Source: Petropleomorpha daqingensis
GTDB lineage: Bacteria > Actinomycetota > Actinomycetes > Mycobacteriales > Geodermatophilaceae
Assembly (NCBI RefSeq): GCF_013408985.1
Contig: NZ_JACBZT010000001.1
Span: forward strand, 248,001 to 312,000
DNA length: 64,000 nucleotides
Direction of reading: 5' to 3'
Both the position numbers and the translations under genes were made by a program. Below the pieces are notes generated by a model. The model saw only the letters and a program-made list of their open reading frames with translations. It ran no database searches and was not told the DNA's origin. Of this stretch, positions 34,015 to 41,636 are shown piece by piece (within the stretch, counting starts at the first letter, position 1; each line of letters begins with the position of its first letter).

Positions 34015-34239
34015 CTACAGGCCGACCGGGACGTTGCGCAGCCGCTCGTCCTCGAGCACGCGGGCGGTCCGGACGATCACCGTCCACAGCGCGAGGTAGT
34101 AGCCGACACCCGCGGTGAGCAGGGCGAGCAGCACGGTGGAGTCGGCGTCCCACGACCAGAGCAGGCCGGTCACGACGCCGACGACGAGGCCGAGCGCGGC
34201 GCTGATCGCGAGGCGGGCACGGGCGGAGGGGATCGTCAT
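34015..34239 (-). CDS. Small two-helix membrane protein (74 aa)
   Basis: Unrecognised. Two hydrophobic segments (LAISAALGLVVGVVTGLLW and VLLALLTAGVGYYLALWTV) connected by SWDADST, then a basic/acidic tail with RVLEDERLRNVPVGL. The ATG at 34239 is 6 bases after CACGGT. It is divergent from the esterase gene, with tandem palindromes between the two. It is convergent with the helicase gene. Confidence 0.55.
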   Translation of the reverse strand: MTIPSARARLAISAALGLVVGVVTGLLWSWDADSTVLLALLTAGVGYYLALWTVIVRTARVLEDERLRNVPVGL

Positions 34240-34290
34240 GCGACGACCGTGCCGGGCGGCGCTTGCGGCGCACTGGGGAGCGACTTGGCC

Positions 34291-34323
34291 CGCCAGTTGG
34301 CGGGGCGAACCCGCCACCTGGCG
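34291..34323. promoter_or_regulatory. Tandem CGCCA-NN-TGGCG palindromes
   Basis: CGCCAGTTGGCG (34291-34302) and CGCCACCTGGCG (34312-34323) are two copies of the same 12-base palindrome 21 bases apart, two helical turns. Together they can also fold as a 14-bp stem with one mismatch. They lie between the divergent membrane gene and the esterase gene, so a dimer-of-dimers repressor is likely. Confidence 0.65.
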
Positions 34324-34383
34324 TCTCCCGGGCCCGGCCGCGCGTGCGCAGGATGTCGGTGACCCCGATCACAGGAGGAACCC

Positions 34384-35367
34384 GTGACGACGTCCCCCAC
34401 CGCTCCGCCGGTCCCCTTCGACCCCGAGCTCGCCGCCGCGCTGTCGGTGTTCGCCGAGTTCCTGCCGCCGGCGTTCACGCCGGAGATGATCCCGCTGCTG
34501 CGGCAACCGAACCCGGCCATGCCGACGCCGACGGACGAGGACCTCGCCCGCGGTGGCCGGTTCGGCGTCGAGGAGCGCGCGGTGCCGGGTCCCGACGGCG
34601 CCCCCGACATCTCCCTGCTGATCTGCCAGCCCACGGCGGCGACGGCGCCGACCGCCGCGATCTACCACGTCCACGGCGGCGGAATGATCCTCGGCGACAA
34701 CCGCTCCGGCGTCCTGGAGATGCTCGACCTCGCCGAGGAGTTCGGCCTCGCGGTGGTCTCCGTCGAGTACCGGCTCGCCCCCGAGACGCCGCACCCGGGA
34801 CCGGTCGAGGACTGCTACGCCGGGCTGGTCTGGACCGCCGAGCACGCCGCCGAGCTGGGCATCGACCCCGACCGCATCGTGGTGGGCGGCGCCAGCGCCG
34901 GGGGCGGGCTGTCGGCCGCGGTGGCGCTCATGGCCCGTGACCGTGGTGGCCCGGCCCTGCTCGGCCAGCTGCTGATCTACCCCATGCTCGACGACCGCAA
35001 CGACACCCCGTCGGCGATCCAGATGGCCGGGGTCGGCGTCTGGGACCGCACGGCCAACGACACCGGCTGGTCGGCGCTGCTCGGCGACGACCGCGGCGGT
35101 CCCGACGTGTCGCCCTACGCCGCACCGGCCCGTGCCACGGACCTGTCCGGTCTCCCGCCGGCGTTCATCGACGTCGGCTCGGCGGAGACCTTCCGCGACG
35201 AGGACGTGGCCTACGCGAGCCGGATCTGGCAGGCGGGCGGGATCGCCGAGCTGCACGTCTGGCACGGCTGCTTCCACGGCTTCGACGGGCTGGCGCCGCA
35301 GGCCGCCGTCTCGCAGGAGGCCCGCGCCGCGCGTCGCCGGTGGCTGCGGCGGCTGCTCGGCGACTGA
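34384..35367 (+). CDS. HSL-family esterase/lipase (327 aa)
   Basis: Alpha/beta hydrolase of the hormone-sensitive-lipase group: oxyanion motif YHVHGGGM, nucleophile elbow GGASAGGGL (Ser near 180), acid in PPAFIDVGSAETFRDEDV, and catalytic histidine in WHGCFHGFD. No signal peptide, so cytoplasmic. The GTG at 34384 follows AGGAGGAA at 3-4 bases. The gene lies between paired palindromes upstream and a PucR-like regulator gene 19 bases downstream, so regulation by that protein is possible. Substrate unknown. Confidence 0.9.
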   Translation: MTTSPTAPPVPFDPELAAALSVFAEFLPPAFTPEMIPLLRQPNPAMPTPTDEDLARGGRFGVEERAVPGPDGAPDISLLICQPTAATAPTAAIYHVHGGGMILGDNRSGVLEMLDLAEEFGLAVVSVEYRLAPETPHPGPVEDCYAGLVWTAEHAAELGIDPDRIVVGGASAGGGLSAAVALMARDRGGPALLGQLLIYPMLDDRNDTPSAIQMAGVGVWDRTANDTGWSALLGDDRGGPDVSPYAAPARATDLSGLPPAFIDVGSAETFRDEDVAYASRIWQAGGIAELHVWHGCFHGFDGLAPQAAVSQEARAARRRWLRRLLGD

Positions 35368-35386
35368 TCCGGGGCAGGATGACGGC

Positions 35387-36352
35387 GTGAAGGACCTCGC
35401 CGTCCGGCTGGCCGCGCTCGATCCCGACGCGAGCGCGGCCCTGCAGGTCATCGCCTACTTCGACAAGCTCGTCGAGGGACGTGCCGGGGTGTCGGCGGTC
35501 GTCCGGGGCGCCGCCGCCCTGGCCCACTGCCCGGCCCGCCTCCTCGACGAGGAGCGGCACCTGTCGGTGCGGGCCGAGCCGGACGGCACGCCGGGCGCGA
35601 CCGGTCCGCTCGACCCACGGTGGCCTTCCGCGCCGGCGGGGAGCGCCGTGCTGTGGCTGGAACGCGACGACGCGGCGTCCCCGGTGGACGCGATGGTGCT
35701 GGAGCGCGCGGCCGCCGCCGTGGCCACGGCGCTCGACCGCACCCGTCGCCGGGCTGCCGTGGCCGACGACCCTGCGGCGGTCGAGGTGTTGCTCGAAACC
35801 GCTGTCCCCCTCTCCGACCGGCTGGCCACCGCGCGCCGGCTCGGGCTGACCGGCGAGGTCTCGGCGGTGGCCGTCCACGGTGGCGGAGCGCGGGTCGCGC
35901 CGGTGGGGGGTGAGGTCGGTGGCGTCCGCGCGGGGATCGGTCCGGCGGTGCCGGTGGGCGAGCTGCCGGCGTCGTGGGCCGCGGCGCGGACGGCGCTGCG
36001 GTTCACCGCCGAGGGGACCGAGGCCGATCCAGGTCCGCGGGTGGTGCGGGCCGAGGAGCTGGGCGGCCTGCTGCTGCTGGCCGACGCCGTCCGGCCGGGT
36101 GGCGACGTCCCGCCCGACGTCCGTGCCTTGTCGGCCGCCGCGGCCGGCTCTCCCGGACTGCTCGCCACCCTCGACGCCGTCGCGACGACGGCGAGCCTGC
36201 GCACTGCCGCGGCGGCGCTGCACGTGCACCACTCGACGCTGCAGGAGCGGGTGGCCGCGGCCGAGCGGGCGCTGGGCTGGGACGTCCGCGAGCCGCAGGG
36301 CCGGCTCCGGCTCCAGCTGGCCCTCGTGGTGCGGCGGTTGCTCGTCGCCTAG
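35387..36352 (+). CDS. PucR-type helix-turn-helix regulator (321 aa)
   Basis: The C-terminal ~60 residues form the PucR/CdaR helix-turn-helix: TTASLRTAAAALHVHHSTLQ followed by ERVAAAERALGWDVREPQGR. The N-terminal 250 residues are an alanine-rich degenerate sensor region without a recognisable domain. The GTG at 35387 is 6 bases after CAGGAT and 19 bases from the esterase stop. It probably controls the upstream esterase or the convergent P450 gene, with which its stop overlaps by 4 bases. Confidence 0.75.
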   Translation: MKDLAVRLAALDPDASAALQVIAYFDKLVEGRAGVSAVVRGAAALAHCPARLLDEERHLSVRAEPDGTPGATGPLDPRWPSAPAGSAVLWLERDDAASPVDAMVLERAAAAVATALDRTRRRAAVADDPAAVEVLLETAVPLSDRLATARRLGLTGEVSAVAVHGGGARVAPVGGEVGGVRAGIGPAVPVGELPASWAAARTALRFTAEGTEADPGPRVVRAEELGGLLLLADAVRPGGDVPPDVRALSAAAAGSPGLLATLDAVATTASLRTAAAALHVHHSTLQERVAAAERALGWDVREPQGRLRLQLALVVRRLLVA

Positions 36353-37572
36353 TCGCTGCCGTGGACGGCGAGGACGACGCCGCTCGCGGGCTTCGCCGGG
36401 ATCCGCCGCAGCGAGATCGACAGGTCCTGCTCCGGCACGTCGAACCGCAGCCGGGCGAGGCGGACGGCCAGCGCCGACAGCACCGTCACGGTGACGTCCT
36501 CGCCGGGGCAGCGGTGGCCGGCGCGCGGATCGCCGCCGCCCTGGGGGATGAGCTCGAACGCGCCGATGTCCGTGCCGAGGAATCGTTCGGGGCGGAAGAC
36601 GTAGGGGTCGTCCCAGAGGTCCGGGTCGTGGTTCTGCCCGTAGAGGTCGATGAGCACCATCGCGCCCTGCGGGATGCGCTGGCCGTCCCACTCGATCTCG
36701 CGCGGCGCCTTGCCGCCGAGGAACGGGGCGAACGGGTAGAACCGCCGGACCTCGTGGGCGAACGCCAGGGCGAACGCGGGGTCACCGGAGGCCAGCCGCT
36801 CGCGGTGCTCCGGCCAGCGGATCAGCGCGTGCCCGGAGAACGCGAGGAACCAGGAGATCGCGACCGTCGGCCGGATGATGTTGATCAGCTCGACCGCCGC
36901 GACCCGCGGGTCGAGCAGTTCGCCGTCGGAGTCGCGGTGCCGGGCGACGACGTTGACCGCCGAGCCCTCGGGCACCGTCGTCCGCCCCTCGCGGACGGCG
37001 CTCACGAGGTCGGCCAGCCAGGCCTCGCGACGGCCGCGGGCGCGGCGGGCGCGGAAGTGCCGGGGGCCGCCGGTGGCGAAGCCGTCGACCATGGCGAGCA
37101 GGTCGCGGGCGAGCCCGGGGACCTCGTCGTCCGTCACGGGGATGCCGGCCCAGCGGGTGACCGAGCCGGCCAGCACCTCCGCGGCCTCCTCGAACAGCAC
37201 GATCGAGCGCCGCTGCGACCAGGCCGTCACCGCGTCGTCCCAGGCAGCCGTCGTCCGCTCGACCAGCGGACCGATGCCGTCGCCCATGAGCAGCGCGACG
37301 AACATCGACTTGCGCACCCGGTGCGGGTGGCCGTCGAGGGTGTGCACCGCCCCCTTGCCGAACAGCGTGCCGACGACCGGCTCGGGCAGCGCGCCCGAGC
37401 GGCGCACGTGGTCCTCGTCGTAGAAGAACCGGACGGCGTCCGGGCCCTCGAGCGCGACCGCGCGCATCCCGGCGAGCCGGGCGCGCACGGTGCGTCCGCC
37501 GAGGGCGCGGCGCCGGTCGGGGAGCCAGCCGTACCCCTTGGTCAGCAGGCTCAGGCTGTCGTCGAGCGGCAT
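36349..37572 (-). CDS. CYP152-type fatty-acid peroxygenase P450
   Basis: 407 residues. The heme ligand is Cys355 in IPQGGGDPRAGHRCPGED, the loop typical of CYP152 enzymes, which use H2O2 rather than a reductase. The substrate-carboxylate pair Arg234-Pro235 (NIIRPTVAIS) replaces the usual acid-alcohol pair, another CYP152 hallmark. The residue that separates decarboxylating OleT (His) from the hydroxylases (Gln) is His77 here, in GKGAVHTLDG. Terminal-alkene formation is therefore possible. The ATG at 37572 fits the family start; no ribosome site is visible. Confidence 0.9.
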   Translation of the reverse strand: MPLDDSLSLLTKGYGWLPDRRRALGGRTVRARLAGMRAVALEGPDAVRFFYDEDHVRRSGALPEPVVGTLFGKGAVHTLDGHPHRVRKSMFVALLMGDGIGPLVERTTAAWDDAVTAWSQRRSIVLFEEAAEVLAGSVTRWAGIPVTDDEVPGLARDLLAMVDGFATGGPRHFRARRARGRREAWLADLVSAVREGRTTVPEGSAVNVVARHRDSDGELLDPRVAAVELINIIRPTVAISWFLAFSGHALIRWPEHRERLASGDPAFALAFAHEVRRFYPFAPFLGGKAPREIEWDGQRIPQGAMVLIDLYGQNHDPDLWDDPYVFRPERFLGTDIGAFELIPQGGGDPRAGHRCPGEDVTVTVLSALAVRLARLRFDVPEQDLSISLRRIPAKPASGVVLAVHGSD

Positions 37573-37615
37573 GGGCGCTGCGGTGCCCAACGACACCGCG
37601 GCGCAACCATGATCG

Positions 37616-38239
37616 TCAGCCGAGCGCGCCGCACCCTCCGCCGGCACCGCAGGCGCACCCGGCGCAGGCGGCCGGGACGGGCGGGGCGGGCCGGTGGGCG
37701 GCGGCCCGCAGGTTGGCCGCGCCGATGAGCACCGGGACGGCGAGGCCGGCCACGACGAGGCCGGCGATCACGGTGGCCACACCGGCGGCGCGGTCCCAGT
37801 CGCGGGCGAGACCGGTGCCGACGAGCAGCGCGGTGAGCAGGATTGCCCAGACCAGCAGGGCGAGGCCGCGGCGGGGTGCGCCCCCGCGGGCCAGCACCGC
37901 GCCGGCCGCGCCGAGCAGCAGGACCGGGACGGCGACCAGCAGCACGACGCCGCTCGCCGTCGCCGACACCGCCGCGACGACGGCCGCGGCGAGCCCGGCG
38001 ACGAGCGCCCCGACGCCGAGGCCGGTGACGCCCTCGCGCAGGACGACGACGCCCCGGCCGAGCAGGAACAGACCGGTCGCGCCGAGCAGGACGCGGGCGC
38101 CCTCCGCCGTCCAGAAGATCCCGACCGCGGCGACGGCGAGCATGCCCAGGCCCAGCAGCAGCCAGCGGGGCCACGCCCGCCGTGCGACGTCGGGGTCCGC
38201 CGAGGCGGTGAGGATGCCGGGTTCGGTCGTGCTCGCCAC
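37616..38239 (-). CDS. Membrane protein with cysteine-rich C-terminus (207 aa)
   Basis: Unrecognised. About five to six hydrophobic segments of the HdeD/DUF308-like glycine-alanine type are followed by a short loop (AAAHRPAPPVPAA) and the tail CAGCACGAGGGCGALG. The four cysteines in CxxCxC-x5-C could bind a metal or a heme/iron centre on one side of the membrane. The GTG at 38239 is 6 bases after GACACT, leaderless-like. It is divergent from the DUF1206 pair across only 42 bases, so the promoters must overlap. Confidence 0.55.
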   Translation of the reverse strand: MASTTEPGILTASADPDVARRAWPRWLLLGLGMLAVAAVGIFWTAEGARVLLGATGLFLLGRGVVVLREGVTGLGVGALVAGLAAAVVAAVSATASGVVLLVAVPVLLLGAAGAVLARGGAPRRGLALLVWAILLTALLVGTGLARDWDRAAGVATVIAGLVVAGLAVPVLIGAANLRAAAHRPAPPVPAACAGCACGAGGGCGALG

Positions 38240-38281
38240 GGGGCAAGTGTCCCTCACGGCGGGGCGGAGGAGAGGAGCGGC

Positions 38282-39121
38282 GTGGCGACGGAGGACGTGG
38301 CGTCCCTCGCGCGGCGGACGGCGCACAGCCGCACGCTGCGGCACCTCGCCTCCCTCGGCTTCACCGGCTACGGGCTGCTGCACCTGCTCGTCGCCTGGCT
38401 CGCCGTCGAACTGGCGTGGGGACCGCGACCGGACGGCGGCGCGACCACGGACTCCGCCGGTGCCCTCGCCGTGCTGCGCCGCTCCCCCGCCGGACCGGTC
38501 CTGCTGTGGGTGCTCGCCGTCGGCCTCGGGGGCCTGGCGCTGTGGCAGGCGGTCGAGGTGGTCCGCCACCACCGCCGGCTGCCCGAGCCCGGGCCGGAGC
38601 GGCGGAAGGCACTGCTGCAGGTGGTCAAGACGGTGGGCACCGCGCTGCTCTACGGCTTTCTCGCCGTCTCGGCCGCGCGGGCTGCGGTGAGCGGCGGCCG
38701 GGGTCGGGCCACCGAGCGGGCGACGGTGCGCGGCGTCCTCGGCTGGCCGGGTGGGCAGGAGCTCGTCGTCGCCGTCGGCGTGGTCGTCGTCGGCATCGGG
38801 ATCTACCTCGTGCGCAAGGGGCTGCGCTCGGACTTCGTCGACGAGATCGACCTCGAGTCGGTCTCGTCACCGCTGCGGGCGCTCACCCGCCGGTGCAGCC
38901 AGGTCGGCTTCGTGTTGAAGGGCGTCGCGCTGGTGCTCGTGGGCGGGGTGGTCGCCTGGGCGGCGGCCACCTTCGACCCGGCGCGGGCCACGGGGCTGGA
39001 CGGCGCGATGCAGACCCTGGCCGCCGAGCCCTACGGGCAGTGGATGCTCACCGCGATCGCCGCCGGGCTCGCCTCCTTCTGCGTGTACTGCCTCGCCCGG
39101 GCGCGTCATCCCGTGGGATAG
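38282..39121 (+). CDS. DUF1206 membrane protein, copy 1 (279 aa)
   Basis: Six hydrophobic segments forming three repeats of the DUF1206 unit: GFTGYGLLHLLVAWLAVEL, the middle GFLAVSAARAAVSGG region, and QVGFVLKGVALVLVGG. The loop FDPARATGLDGAMQTLAAEP and the ending ARARHP are family features. Function unknown. The GTG at 38282 follows GGAGGAGAGGAG. The next gene, 52 bases on, is a paralogue. Confidence 0.85.
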   Translation: MATEDVASLARRTAHSRTLRHLASLGFTGYGLLHLLVAWLAVELAWGPRPDGGATTDSAGALAVLRRSPAGPVLLWVLAVGLGGLALWQAVEVVRHHRRLPEPGPERRKALLQVVKTVGTALLYGFLAVSAARAAVSGGRGRATERATVRGVLGWPGGQELVVAVGVVVVGIGIYLVRKGLRSDFVDEIDLESVSSPLRALTRRCSQVGFVLKGVALVLVGGVVAWAAATFDPARATGLDGAMQTLAAEPYGQWMLTAIAAGLASFCVYCLARARHPVG

Positions 39122-39173
39122 ACCGGCCGCAACGGGGTATCTGCCGAGCCGACCACGGGCGAAGGAGCGCGAG

Positions 39174-40025
39174 ATGAGCGCACAGGGAACGACGAGCGAG
39201 GCGGCCTACACCGCCGATCGCGCAGGCGACAGCGAGAGCCTGGAGAACCTCGCCCGAATCGGGTTGCTGGCCTACGGCCTGGTGCACCTGCTGGTGGCCT
39301 GGCTGGCTCTGCAGCTGGCATGGGGCGGGGGCGGCGGCCGCGAGGCCGACCAGTCCGGCGCCATGGCGACGCTGGCGCAGACGCCGGTCGGCAAGCCGCT
39401 GCTGTGGGTGGTCGCCGTCGGGCTGATCGCGCTGGCCGTCTGGCAGGCGGCGGAGGCGCTGCAGTGGCGCGGATCGCTGCGGGCCGGCGGCCGCCAGAAG
39501 AAGAAGGCGCTGCAGAAGATCGGGAAGTCGGTCGCCAAGGCCGTCGTCTACGCGGCGCTCGCGATCAGCGCGATCAGGTTCGCGGTGGGCAGCGGCAACT
39601 CGAGTTCGCAGCAACAGCAGCAGGGGACGGCGGGTGTGCTCAGCTGGCCCGGCGGCCGGTTCCTGGTCGGGATCGCGGCGGTGGTCCTGCTCTGCGTCGG
39701 CGGGGTGCACGTCTACAAGGGCGTGAAGAAGACCTTCCTCAAGCAGATCGACCTCGCCGACGCACCGCCGTCGGCGACCCGGTTCATCACCCGCGTCGGC
39801 CAGGTCGGCTTCCCGGCCAAGGGCATCGCGCTGGCCGCGGTCGGCGGGTTGTTCGGCTACGCGGCGATCACCTTCGACCCGTCGAAGGCCCGGGGTCTGG
39901 ACGGCGCCATGCGGACCATCCTCGACGCACCCTTCGGCGAATGGCTGCTCACGCTGGTCGCGGTGGGCATCGTCGCGTTCGGCGTGTTCCTCTTCGCCCG
40001 CGCCCGCTACCCCGAGCGCACCTAG
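39174..40025 (+). CDS. DUF1206 membrane protein, copy 2 (283 aa)
   Basis: Second paralogue: ARIGLLAYGLVHLLVAWLAL, AISAIRFAVGSG, QVGFPAKGIALAAVGGLFG and FDPSKARGLDGAMRTI align with copy 1. A polar insert NSSSQQQQQ in the second extracytoplasmic or cytoplasmic loop is its main difference. The ATG at 39174 follows GAAGGAGCG. Tandem duplicates in one operon suggest a hetero-oligomeric membrane assembly of unknown function. Confidence 0.87.
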   Translation: MSAQGTTSEAAYTADRAGDSESLENLARIGLLAYGLVHLLVAWLALQLAWGGGGGREADQSGAMATLAQTPVGKPLLWVVAVGLIALAVWQAAEALQWRGSLRAGGRQKKKALQKIGKSVAKAVVYAALAISAIRFAVGSGNSSSQQQQQGTAGVLSWPGGRFLVGIAAVVLLCVGGVHVYKGVKKTFLKQIDLADAPPSATRFITRVGQVGFPAKGIALAAVGGLFGYAAITFDPSKARGLDGAMRTILDAPFGEWLLTLVAVGIVAFGVFLFARARYPERT

Positions 40026-40045
40026 TCCGGCTAGCGTCCGGGGCC

Positions 40046-40390
40046 GTGGCCCTGCACATCCGGGACGACGAGCTCCCCGGCACCAGAGAGTCCCGGACGT
40101 TCCTGGGCCGCGACCACGGCGAGGTCCCGGTCTCGTTCTTCATCCAGGCGAGCCCGCCGGGTCATGGTCCGGGGCCGCACACCCACCCCTACGCGGAGGT
40201 CTTCGTGCTCCACGAGGGGTCGGGCTGGTTCCTGGCCGGCGACGAGACGATCGAGGCCTCCGGCGGTTCGGTGGTCGTCGTCCCGCCGGGCGAGGTCCAC
40301 GGCTTCACCGCCTCGCCCGGCGGTCCACTGCGGATGACGTGCCTGCACCTGCACGACCACATGATCACCGAGTGGGTCGAGCCGGCTTGA
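40046..40390 (+). CDS. Small cupin-domain protein (114 aa)
   Basis: Single cupin barrel. Motif 1 is GPHTHPYAEVFVLHEGSGWF and motif 2 is GEVHGFTASPGGP, with metal ligands probably His, His, Glu and His. Role unknown: an enzyme or a small-molecule sensor. The GTG at 40046 is preceded by TAGCGT at 8 bases (40032-40037) and has no ribosome site, so it is leaderless. It lies just after the DUF1206 pair and is convergent with a VOC gene. Confidence 0.88.
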   Translation: MALHIRDDELPGTRESRTFLGRDHGEVPVSFFIQASPPGHGPGPHTHPYAEVFVLHEGSGWFLAGDETIEASGGSVVVVPPGEVHGFTASPGGPLRMTCLHLHDHMITEWVEPA

Positions 40391-40393
40391 GAG

Positions 40394-40846
40394 TCAGGCC
40401 TGGGCGTCGGCGAACGCCTCGGGGCCTTGTTGCGCCGCCGCCGGGTCCATCCACATGGCCTGCCAGCCGTGGCCGTCGAGGTCGAAGAAGCTGCGTGAGT
40501 ACATGAAGCCGAAGTCCTCGGCGTCGTCCGCTTCGGAGCCACCTGCCGCGAGCGCGGCGGCGGTGACCGCATCGACCTCGTCGCGGGAGCCCACGCTGAA
40601 GCAGAACAGCGCCAGGGCGTGCGTGGTCGGATCGCCGACCGGCAGCTTGGAGAACTCGGCGAACTTCTCCCGGCTGAGCAGCATGACGAAGGCCTGCTCG
40701 CCGACGAGCATGCACGCGGAGGTCTCGTCGGTGAAGTTCGGGTTGTAGCTGAAGCCGAGCTTCGCGAAGAACGCCTTGCTGCGCTCGACATCTGCCACGG
40801 GCATGTTCACGAACAGCATGCGGCCGGGGTGTGCGGGACTGGTCAT
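40394..40846 (-). CDS. VOC-superfamily protein (glyoxalase/bleomycin-resistance-like)
   Basis: 150 residues with two beta-alpha-beta-beta-beta modules: MLFVNMPVADVERSKAFFAK at the start and RSFFDLDGHGWQAMWMDP at the end. This is a common cytoplasmic subgroup (PhnB-like) without a proven substrate. Metal ligands are not complete in the first module, so a binding rather than catalytic role is possible. The ATG at 40846 has no strong ribosome site. Convergent with the cupin gene. Confidence 0.85.
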   Translation of the reverse strand: MTSPAHPGRMLFVNMPVADVERSKAFFAKLGFSYNPNFTDETSACMLVGEQAFVMLLSREKFAEFSKLPVGDPTTHALALFCFSVGSRDEVDAVTAAALAAGGSEADDAEDFGFMYSRSFFDLDGHGWQAMWMDPAAAQQGPEAFADAQA

Positions 40847-40915
40847 GCCGGGCTCCACTCGTTGGCTCGATGGCGTACGTCCAGGGAGACGGGCCCGGCC
40901 CGCCGAACTCATCGG

Positions 40916-41539
40916 TCAGGCGGTCCGGGGTCGCCACGGCTCGTGCGTGTGCGCGAGCCAGACCAGCTCGGGGTCGAGGGCCCGCACCAGGCGCTGGCCC
41001 TCCGTGTCCGGCTCGTCGAGCTCGCCGAACCAGACCGCCACGTCGCCGGCGATGACGGCCGGACGCTCTCCTGTCTGCACGACGACCACCTGCGTGCCGG
41101 CCGTGTGCCCCGGCGCCGGGACGAGCCGCACGCCGGGGAGCAGCTCGAGCTCGCCATCGACGGGGACGTACCGCACGCCGGGCGCGTCGACCCACTCGCG
41201 GATGGTGTAGTCGTCCAGGCTGCGCGCGTCGTCGAGCTCCCGGCGCTGGACGTAGGTCGGCCTGCCGGCGAAGAGGTGGTTGCCGCCGCAGTGGTCGAAG
41301 TGCAGGTGGGTGTTGACGACGATGTCGATGCTCGCCAGGTCGAAGTCCTGCTCGCTGAGCGGCCGGAGGCGGGGATCCATGTCAGCCACCAGCGGGTGCA
41401 GCTCCGTCAGGCCGGTGTCGACCAGCACGCGCGCATCGGGGTGCTCGATGACGTGCACGTAGACCGGCATCAGCTCGCCCTCGGCGAGCAGGTCGGCGAC
41501 GTGCACCGGCGTGATGGCAAGGGAAGCGGGGGCGCTCAC
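40916..41539 (-). CDS. MBL-fold metallo-hydrolase (AHL-lactonase-like)
   Basis: 207 residues with the metal-binding motif NTHLHFDHCGGN (HxHxDH), a further histidine in APGHTAGTQ, an aspartate in VIAGDVAV and a final LAHTHEPW. This set matches the N-acyl-homoserine-lactone lactonase branch. Whether lactones are the substrate is unknown; the chain is about 40 residues shorter than AiiA. The GTG at 41539 follows GAAGGAG. Confidence 0.85.
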   Translation of the reverse strand: MSAPASLAITPVHVADLLAEGELMPVYVHVIEHPDARVLVDTGLTELHPLVADMDPRLRPLSEQDFDLASIDIVVNTHLHFDHCGGNHLFAGRPTYVQRRELDDARSLDDYTIREWVDAPGVRYVPVDGELELLPGVRLVPAPGHTAGTQVVVVQTGERPAVIAGDVAVWFGELDEPDTEGQRLVRALDPELVWLAHTHEPWRPRTA

Positions 41540-41636
41540 GGACGAACTCCTTCGACGGATGCTGCTCGGCGCGCGACCCACGTCACGCCCATGCGTAGAC
41601 GGCGCGAGCCGCTCTGACTCATCGGTGCCATCCGGG

